Source: CAYNEI01 sp964396185 (GTDB taxonomy: Archaea; Thermoplasmatota; SW-10-69-26). From it: 18,282 nucleotides of DNA. Shown here piece after piece: positions 14,027 to 18,282 of this stretch. The stretch covers positions 1 to 18,282 of the forward strand of contig CAYNEI010000042.1 in NCBI GenBank assembly GCA_964396185.1, given 5' to 3'. The stretch's first letter is position 1, and each line of letters starts with the position of its first letter. A program made the position numbers and the translations under genes. The notes under the pieces were generated by a model. It ran no database searches. It was given only the letters and a program-made list of their open reading frames with translations, and was not told where the DNA came from.

Positions 14027-15243
14027 TCGCCGCCCTGCTCGGAGGCGTCGTCGGGGGCCTCTCCGGGCTCGTCCCGGGCTTGCACGCCAACACCATCGCC
14101 GCGCTGGGCCTCGTGCTCGCCCTCGAAGGTCTCGCGCCGAGCGGTGCGACCGGCGCGTTCCTGCTGGCAGCCCTCGGCGCCTGGACGTTCACGACCGCGG
14201 TCCCACTGGTCGTGCTGGGCGTGCCGGAGGGCGAGAGCGCGCCAGCGCTTCTGCCGGGTCAGCGCATGGCTCGCCAAGGCCGCGCGCGCCAGGCCCTGCA
14301 AGCCAGCGCCACCGGCAGCCTCGTGGGGCTCGTGCTCGGCGCCGCTTCTGGCCTGGCCCTGGCCCACGTGCTCACCCTGCACGATGCCACGGGCATGCTC
14401 ACCGCTGCCACACCGTGGGTCGCCGGCGGGGCCCTGGTCGTGCTCGTGCTCACGGACCCCGCTGGGCCCCTGCGTGCGCTCGCGCTCGCGGGGCTGGCCG
14501 GCTGGCTCGGCGCTGCCGCGCTCTCCCTGCAGCTCACCAGCCCGCTAGGCCTGCCGGCCACACCGCTCATGCCGCTGTTCATCGGCCTCTTCGGGCTCCC
14601 GGCTCTGCTGGGTGCAGCCCGCGCGGCCCCCCCGCGCGAGCCGATCCCGCGCCCCGACGGGCTCCCCATCCGCCCCCGGCCGGGCGCCGAGCGGATCCAC
14701 CCCGTGGGCCCGGCGCTGGGCTCGACGCTCGGCTTGGCCGCCGGCACGTTCAGCGGGTTCACCGCCGGGCCTGCCACCGCCGTGGCCACGCTCGTGCGCC
14801 GGGGCTCGGATGCCGAGCTGCTCGCCACCACCTCGGCGGTCAACACCTCGGCTGCCTGCGTGGCCACGGCCATGCTGCATGCCGCCTCACGCACGCGCAC
14901 GGGTGTGCACGCCGCTCACCTCGCCCTAGCACCCCCAACGCCCGGCCTGGACCAGCTCGCCGTGCTCCTGGGCCAGCTCGCCACGGGAGGCGTGGCCGGG
15001 TTGCTGCTGCTCGCCCTGGCCACCGCCAGGGCACCGGCGCTTGCCGCCACGGTCCCCAGGCTGGCTCGCTGGCTCATCGCGCCCTGGCTGGGTCTCATCG
15101 TGCTCTTCACCGGCTGGCCGGGCCTCGTGGTGACGGCCGCAGCCTGGAGCGTGGCTCACCTGGCCCCACCCCTGGGCGCGCGCAGGTCGCTGCTCATGGC
15201 CAGCCTGCTGGTGCCGGCGGTGGTGCGCGGCCTCATCGGTTGA
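13996..15243 (+). CDS. Archaeal TctA-like (PF01970/COG1784) multi-pass permease
   Basis: This 415-residue, highly hydrophobic protein has roughly 10-12 membrane segments. The N-terminal GGVVGGLSGLVPGLHANTIA matches the glycine-rich signature of the TctA family, and the repeated version LAAGTFSGFTAGPATAVATL occurs mid-protein, in line with the two-fold pseudo-symmetry of the family. Bacterial TctA is the large membrane subunit of tricarboxylate transporters and needs a periplasmic binding protein. Here no TctB or TctC is visible; the coupled upstream OB-fold protein takes their place in the locus. The substrate is unknown. GTG at 13996 is used; a GTG at 14005 after GGTGGAG is equally possible. 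Confidence 0.8.
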   Translation: MESVGPEPFLIAALLGGVVGGLSGLVPGLHANTIAALGLVLALEGLAPSGATGAFLLAALGAWTFTTAVPLVVLGVPEGESAPALLPGQRMARQGRARQALQASATGSLVGLVLGAASGLALAHVLTLHDATGMLTAATPWVAGGALVVLVLTDPAGPLRALALAGLAGWLGAAALSLQLTSPLGLPATPLMPLFIGLFGLPALLGAARAAPPREPIPRPDGLPIRPRPGAERIHPVGPALGSTLGLAAGTFSGFTAGPATAVATLVRRGSDAELLATTSAVNTSAACVATAMLHAASRTRTGVHAAHLALAPPTPGLDQLAVLLGQLATGGVAGLLLLALATARAPALAATVPRLARWLIAPWLGLIVLFTGWPGLVVTAAAWSVAHLAPPLGARRSLLMASLLVPAVVRGLIG

Positions 15244-15286
15244 CGAGCCTGTAGGAGCCCCCGCGACGTCCGGGCGCATCTGCGAG

Positions 15287-15298
15287 AAGCTAAAGGGG
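15287..15298 (+). promoter_or_regulatory. Possible TATA-like box for the wHTH-FHA gene
   Basis: AAGCTAAAGGGG is the only A/T-rich spot in the 75-bp gap, with its centre about 27 nt before the ATG at 15319. The match to an archaeal TATA element is weak. Confidence 0.3.
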
Positions 15299-15318
15299 GA
15301 AGGGTCCTTGCATGCCCG

Positions 15319-16086
15319 ATGCCCGACTCCCAGCTACCGGGAGGCAAGGTGGACACCGAACGCCTCTCCGCCGTGCTCTCTGCGCTCGGTAACCGCCAGC
15401 GCCTGGACATCCTGCGCCAGCTGACCACACCACGCAACGTCAGCGAGATCGCCGCGTTCCGCGAGGAGAAATCGAAGGAGGACGAGGCGGGTGATGGCCG
15501 CCAGGTCCGGCTCACGCGTCAAGCCATCCTGGGCCACATCGACAAGCTCCAAGAGGTGGGCCTCGTGGACACACGCGTCGCCCAGGGAGAGGGCTCCCAC
15601 ACCAAGGAGTACTTCACCCGGGAGGACCACCTCTTCATGATCCTCGAGGAGGTCCGCACGCTGGGCAACCTGGCCATGGAGGCCACCACCGAGGCCGTCC
15701 CGGATCGCACCCTGGTCCGGCGCGTGGAGCCGCCGACCCAGGAGCGCGAGGACTCCCTGGCCCAGCTCATCCTCATCCGAGGCATCCGCGAGGGCCGCAC
15801 CTTCCCGCTGCACGCCAAGTCCGAGCCCATGCAGTGGTGGATCGGGCGCGAGCGCGTTGTGGGCGACGAGAAGGTGGACGTGCCCCTGGAGTACGATCTC
15901 TTCATCAGCCGCAAGCACGCCGTGCTCAGCTTCGAGGACAAGGAGTTCAAGCTCCGGGACGCTGAGAGCCTCAACGGCACCATCGTCAACTGGCGCGAGG
16001 AGATGCGCGGCGGCGAGGAGGTTGCTCTTCAGCACGGGGACGTCATCGGCGTCGGGCGATCGCTGTTGCTTTTCAGCACGCGGTGA
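15319..16086 (+). CDS. wHTH-FHA domain regulator
   Basis: The 255-residue protein joins an ArsR-like winged helix (about 12-105; ALGNRQRLDILRQLT, AILGHIDKLQEVGLV) to a C-terminal FHA domain (about 150-254). FHA hallmarks are present: IGRERVV (G176-R177), SRKHAVLSF with S197, R198, H200, and SLNGTIVNW with N219-G220-T221. FHA domains bind phosphothreonine peptides, so the protein probably links protein phosphorylation to transcription. Its kinase is not in this window. The winged helix carries an insertion rich in charged residues at about 48-62. ATG at 15319 is used; the ATG at 15312 is in another frame. It is followed after 42 bp by priL on the same strand. Confidence 0.85.
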   Translation: MPDSQLPGGKVDTERLSAVLSALGNRQRLDILRQLTTPRNVSEIAAFREEKSKEDEAGDGRQVRLTRQAILGHIDKLQEVGLVDTRVAQGEGSHTKEYFTREDHLFMILEEVRTLGNLAMEATTEAVPDRTLVRRVEPPTQEREDSLAQLILIRGIREGRTFPLHAKSEPMQWWIGRERVVGDEKVDVPLEYDLFISRKHAVLSFEDKEFKLRDAESLNGTIVNWREEMRGGEEVALQHGDVIGVGRSLLLFSTR

Positions 16087-16098
16087 GCCCGGGCCAGG

Positions 16099-16108
16099 GT
16101 TGAAATCC
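16099..16108 (+). promoter_or_regulatory. Possible TATA-like box for priL
   Basis: GTTGAAATCC, the only AT-rich segment in the 42-bp gap, is centred about 26 nt before the GTG at 16129, with no Shine-Dalgarno. It suggests priL has its own leaderless promoter in addition to any read-through. Confidence 0.35.
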
Positions 16109-16128
16109 CACCTCCCCCTCCAGGCACC

Positions 16129-17307
16129 GTGGACGCAGCTCGCCTTGCCCGCTACCCCTTGCTGCCAGAGGCAGCTGGGCTGGTGCGAGACGAGGGCCCA
16201 CCGCTGGGCCGCATGCTTGAGGGGCGAGCCTGGGCCAGTGCGCGGACCAAGGGGATGGCCAGGGTCATGGCTGCCCTCGACGGTGAGCCCGTGCCGGCCG
16301 AGCACGTGGCCGACGACCACGAGGCCCTGCTGGCGGTGTTGGGCTACGTGTACGCGCGCCTGCTGGTCTCGTGCGTGGATGACCGGCTACTCACGAACCG
16401 CTACGCCACCGCCGAGGCCCGCCGGCTGGGCGAGTGGCTGGCCAGCGACGGGGACGATGTGCTCTTCCAGGTGGCTGGCGAGCTGGGCCTCGAGCTCGAC
16501 CACCGGGAGGCCGACGAGGTGTACGCGGTGCCCTTCCCGGGCTACCTGACCGCCTCTCGGGAGTTGAACGCGCTGGAGTGGAAGCTGGTCAACCGGACCA
16601 TGGAGGCTGGCCAGGTGCTGCTCGAGCGAGGCGCTGTCGCGCGCCTGGTCCAGGACGCCTGGCGCCTCGAGCTGGCCGACGAGCTGCCGCTCAAGCTCCC
16701 CCGCCAGGTACGCGAGGACCTCGAGAAGGCCGTGGCCGAGGTCCAGGGCAAGCTGGCAGACCTCAAGGAGGGACGCCAGCGCCTCGACTTCGACGAGGTC
16801 GAGCCCGACGCGTTCCCGCCGTGCATCAACAGCATCATCGCGCGCATCAAGGCCGGCGAGAACATGAGCCACGAGGGCCGCTTCGCCGTGGTCAGCTTCC
16901 TGCACACGGTCGGCATGGGGCGCGAGGCGATCATCGACGAGCTCTTCCCCAACGTCCCTGATTTCGCCCGCGACATCACCGAGTACCAGGTCGACCACAT
17001 CACGGGCCGCAAGGGCAAGGACGCCTACACGCCGCCAGCGTGCTCAAGCCTGCAGACCTACGGCTTGTGCCCCATGCTCTCCCGGGCCAAGGAGGACTGG
17101 GACGATTGGTGCGCCCACGACAAGATGAGCCACCCCCTGACCTACTACCGGTGGGGCTTGTTCAAGATCGAGAAGCGGAAAGAACGTGCTGAGGCGCGGG
17201 GTGGCGGTGAGGCCGAGGAGTCCGGGGAGGCCGTCGAAGCTGAGACGGATGAAGCTGGGCAGGACGAGGACGGTGGAGGTAACGAGGCGCCAGCCTCGCA
17301 CCCCTGA
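16129..17307 (+). CDS. priL: DNA primase large subunit PriL
   Basis: PriL partners with PriS to make RNA primers at archaeal replication forks. The 392-residue protein has the helical N-terminal domain (about 1-215) and the C-terminal Fe-S domain (about 225-345). Four cysteines placed as in the family bind the 4Fe-4S cluster: C232 (PPCINSII), C305 and C314 (ACSSLQTYGLC), and C328 (DWCAHD). Family-typical segments FAVVSFLHTVGM and TYYRWGLFKIEK are also present. A charged tail of about 45 residues (after 348; EARGGGEAEESGEAVEA) is an addition that is probably disordered. GTG at 16129 is chosen by homology boundary and promoter spacing. The gene converges with the VOC gene 13 bp away. priS is not in the window. 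Confidence 0.94.
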   Translation: MDAARLARYPLLPEAAGLVRDEGPPLGRMLEGRAWASARTKGMARVMAALDGEPVPAEHVADDHEALLAVLGYVYARLLVSCVDDRLLTNRYATAEARRLGEWLASDGDDVLFQVAGELGLELDHREADEVYAVPFPGYLTASRELNALEWKLVNRTMEAGQVLLERGAVARLVQDAWRLELADELPLKLPRQVREDLEKAVAEVQGKLADLKEGRQRLDFDEVEPDAFPPCINSIIARIKAGENMSHEGRFAVVSFLHTVGMGREAIIDELFPNVPDFARDITEYQVDHITGRKGKDAYTPPACSSLQTYGLCPMLSRAKEDWDDWCAHDKMSHPLTYYRWGLFKIEKRKERAEARGGGEAEESGEAVEAETDEAGQDEDGGGNEAPASHP

Positions 17308-17320
17308 GCCGCAGGGTCCA

Positions 17321-17719
17321 TCACCAAACCGGCCAGGTGCCCGGGCTCACGAGCTCGACCAGGTGACCGTCCGGGTCCTCGAAGTAGACCGACTCCCCCT
17401 CCCCGAAGCTGGCCTCCTCCACGATCTCGACCCGAGCTGCCTGCAGACGCTCGCGCCATGCGTCCATGTCCTCGACAGCCAGGGCGACGTGCTGGACGCC
17501 CGTGGCCCCATGCGGCGGAGACTGGTCAGTGGGCTTGGTCCGCCGCGTGTGGACGGGCTTGAAGAGCAACAGCATGGACTCGCCGGCCCGGAGGAAGGCG
17601 TGGCGCGGAGGCTCCATGGTGACCACATCCAAGCCCAGGACATCGGCGTACCAAGCTGCCGAAGCCTCAACATCCTCGACGTAGAGGCAGGTCTCGATGA
17701 CCCGCTCGATCCGAGGCAT
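17321..17719 (-). CDS. VOC-superfamily (glyoxalase/bleomycin-resistance-like) protein
   Basis: The 132-residue protein has the two beta-alpha-beta-beta-beta halves of the VOC fold: residues 1-60 (ERVIETCLYVEDVEASAAWY, LGLDVV) and 72-130 (GVQHVALAVEDMDAWRERL, SVYFEDPDGHLVELVSPG). Possible metal ligands are E9, H77 and E122; the first His usually seen in glyoxalase I is replaced by E9. Substrate cannot be deduced: the superfamily includes lactoylglutathione lyases, dioxygenases and antibiotic-resistance proteins. ATG at 17719 starts 4 nt after the stop of the upstream 93-residue gene, so the two form an operon. It converges with priL. Confidence 0.88.
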   Translation of the reverse strand: MPRIERVIETCLYVEDVEASAAWYADVLGLDVVTMEPPRHAFLRAGESMLLLFKPVHTRRTKPTDQSPPHGATGVQHVALAVEDMDAWRERLQAARVEIVEEASFGEGESVYFEDPDGHLVELVSPGTWPVW

Positions 17720-17723
17720 AGCC

Positions 17724-18005
17724 TCAGGGCGGGACCAGGCGCTTGGCTGTCGAGCGCCGGTAGAAGCGTTCCTTGATGGCGATGTAGAAGTTGCCGCGGC
17801 CATCGGTGTAGAGGTCGGTGTACGCGTACTCGTACGGGACCAGCTCGGGCGTGGCGACGTCAGCGGCCAACCGCTCGAGCTCGTCGACGTCCACATCGAC
17901 CTCGGGACCATCGGCGGCCTCGCGCAACTGGCTGGCGTTGAGCGTCTTGTTCACAAGCGCCTGGTGGGCGACCTCGCTCGGGACAGCACGCAGGGACCGG
18001 GGCAT
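17724..18005 (-). CDS. Small protein of unknown function (93 residues)
   Basis: I do not recognise the family. From ATG 18005 the protein has 93 residues: a helical acidic first half (about 10-50; SEVAHQALVNKTLNASQLRE, DVDVDELERLAADVA) and a second half rich in Tyr and basic residues (about 55-93; YEYAYTDLYTDGRGNFYIAI, then KERFYRRSTAKRL). No membrane helix or signal peptide. The start is set by the box AACGCTTATC about 27-30 nt upstream; a GTG at 18101 would add 32 low-complexity residues. It precedes the VOC gene by 4 bp. Confidence 0.6.
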   Translation of the reverse strand: MPRSLRAVPSEVAHQALVNKTLNASQLREAADGPEVDVDVDELERLAADVATPELVPYEYAYTDLYTDGRGNFYIAIKERFYRRSTAKRLVPP

Positions 18006-18030
18006 CAGGCCGGCGAGATGGGCTGGTGGG

Positions 18031-18040
18031 GATAAGCGTT
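18031..18040 (-). promoter_or_regulatory. TATA-like box for the 93-residue gene
   Basis: Minus strand AACGCTTATC, followed by CCC, is centred about 27-30 nt before the ATG at 18005. It shares CTTATCC with the NTase/HEPN promoter. No Shine-Dalgarno follows, so a leaderless transcript is likely. Confidence 0.5.
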
Positions 18041-18094
18041 CCGGACCGTCCGTTCGGGCGTCATCTTCTTCCCTGGCAGCCCACCTGTGCTCCT

Positions 18095-18282
18095 GTGGCA
18101 CCGCCCGAGCTCGACGTGCCGTACTACGCGCAGACCAGCGAGTTCACCTGCGGACCCGCCTGCGTGCTCATGACCATCGCCGCCTTGGATCGCAACCCCT
18201 TCGAGCTGGCGCGCACGAGCGAGTTCCAGGTCTGGCGGCGCACCTCGCTGATCGGCATCGGCGGGACGGATGCCTTCGGCTT
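18095..18282 (+). CDS. C39-like cysteine peptidase, N-terminal part (cut by window edge)
   Basis: The 62 visible codons read like the papain-fold C39-like family found in GNAT/peptidase C39 fusion or companion proteins (DUF3335 type): DVPYYAQTSEFTCGPACVLM with the presumed catalytic cysteine C19 followed by GPAC, then ELARTSEFQVWRRTSLIGIG and GGTDAFG. The gene continues beyond the window, so the catalytic His and Asp cannot be seen. GTG at 18095 is the likely start; no ATG precedes the conserved region. Transcription diverges from the 93-residue gene across 89 bp. Confidence 0.75.
   Translation, partial: MAPPELDVPYYAQTSEFTCGPACVLMTIAALDRNPFELARTSEFQVWRRTSLIGIGGTDAFG

Noticed and set aside
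13653..15254. 533-codon open frame overlapping the OB-fold and permease genes on the same strand
   Set aside because: Its translation is Arg/Pro/Ala/His-rich without domains, typical of a GC-rich shifted frame.
15244..15318. tRNA or small RNA in the gap before the wHTH-FHA gene
   Set aside because: Too short for a tRNA, with no cloverleaf arms visible.

Overview
The window is about 18.3 kb of GC-rich DNA (roughly two-thirds G+C by eye) from an archaeon. The clearest archaeal marker is a DNA primase large subunit (PriL) with its four iron-sulfur cysteines. Supporting signs are an archaeal-type SMC Walker B region, an archaeal-type TctA-family permease, a surface protease ending in a PGF-CTERM-like tail, and AT-rich boxes about 26-28 nt before start codons with no Shine-Dalgarno, as expected for leaderless transcripts. 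The overall style suggests a GC-rich euryarchaeal or Thermoplasmatota-like lineage, but the sequence alone does not fix the taxon.

Layout. On the minus strand, 7221 to 1 carries a wHTH-STAND-TPR regulator, then the chromosome-organisation operon smc-scpA-scpB (scpB runs off the left edge). On the plus strand, 7342-9378 is a secreted M14 zinc carboxypeptidase. It converges with a membrane protein that has two copies of a two-helix plus PH-like module (minus, 9380-10636). That gene is divergent from a Xaa-Pro-type M24 peptidase (10737-11828). From 11829 to 13435 lies an accessory island: a 184-bp CACGAAGG-type inverted-repeat element, then a two-gene wHTH-nucleotidyltransferase/HEPN cassette bracketed by a 53-bp direct repeat. 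The right-hand repeat is the start region of the next gene. After the island come a signal-bearing tandem OB-fold protein and a TctA-like permease (translationally overlapping), a wHTH-FHA regulator and priL. The right end holds a minus-strand pair (small unknown protein plus a VOC/glyoxalase protein) divergent from the start of a C39-like peptidase.

How it works together. SMC, ScpA and ScpB form the condensin that organises and segregates chromosomes. In-operon genes (scpA, scpB, hepN) carry GGAGG ribosome sites, while many first genes lack one and instead have a TATA-like box at about -27. The most unusual part is the NTase/HEPN cassette. It has its own promoter, a palindrome overlapping its start codon, lower GC, and direct repeats at both ends that look like the scar of an insertion into the 5' end of the OB-fold gene.
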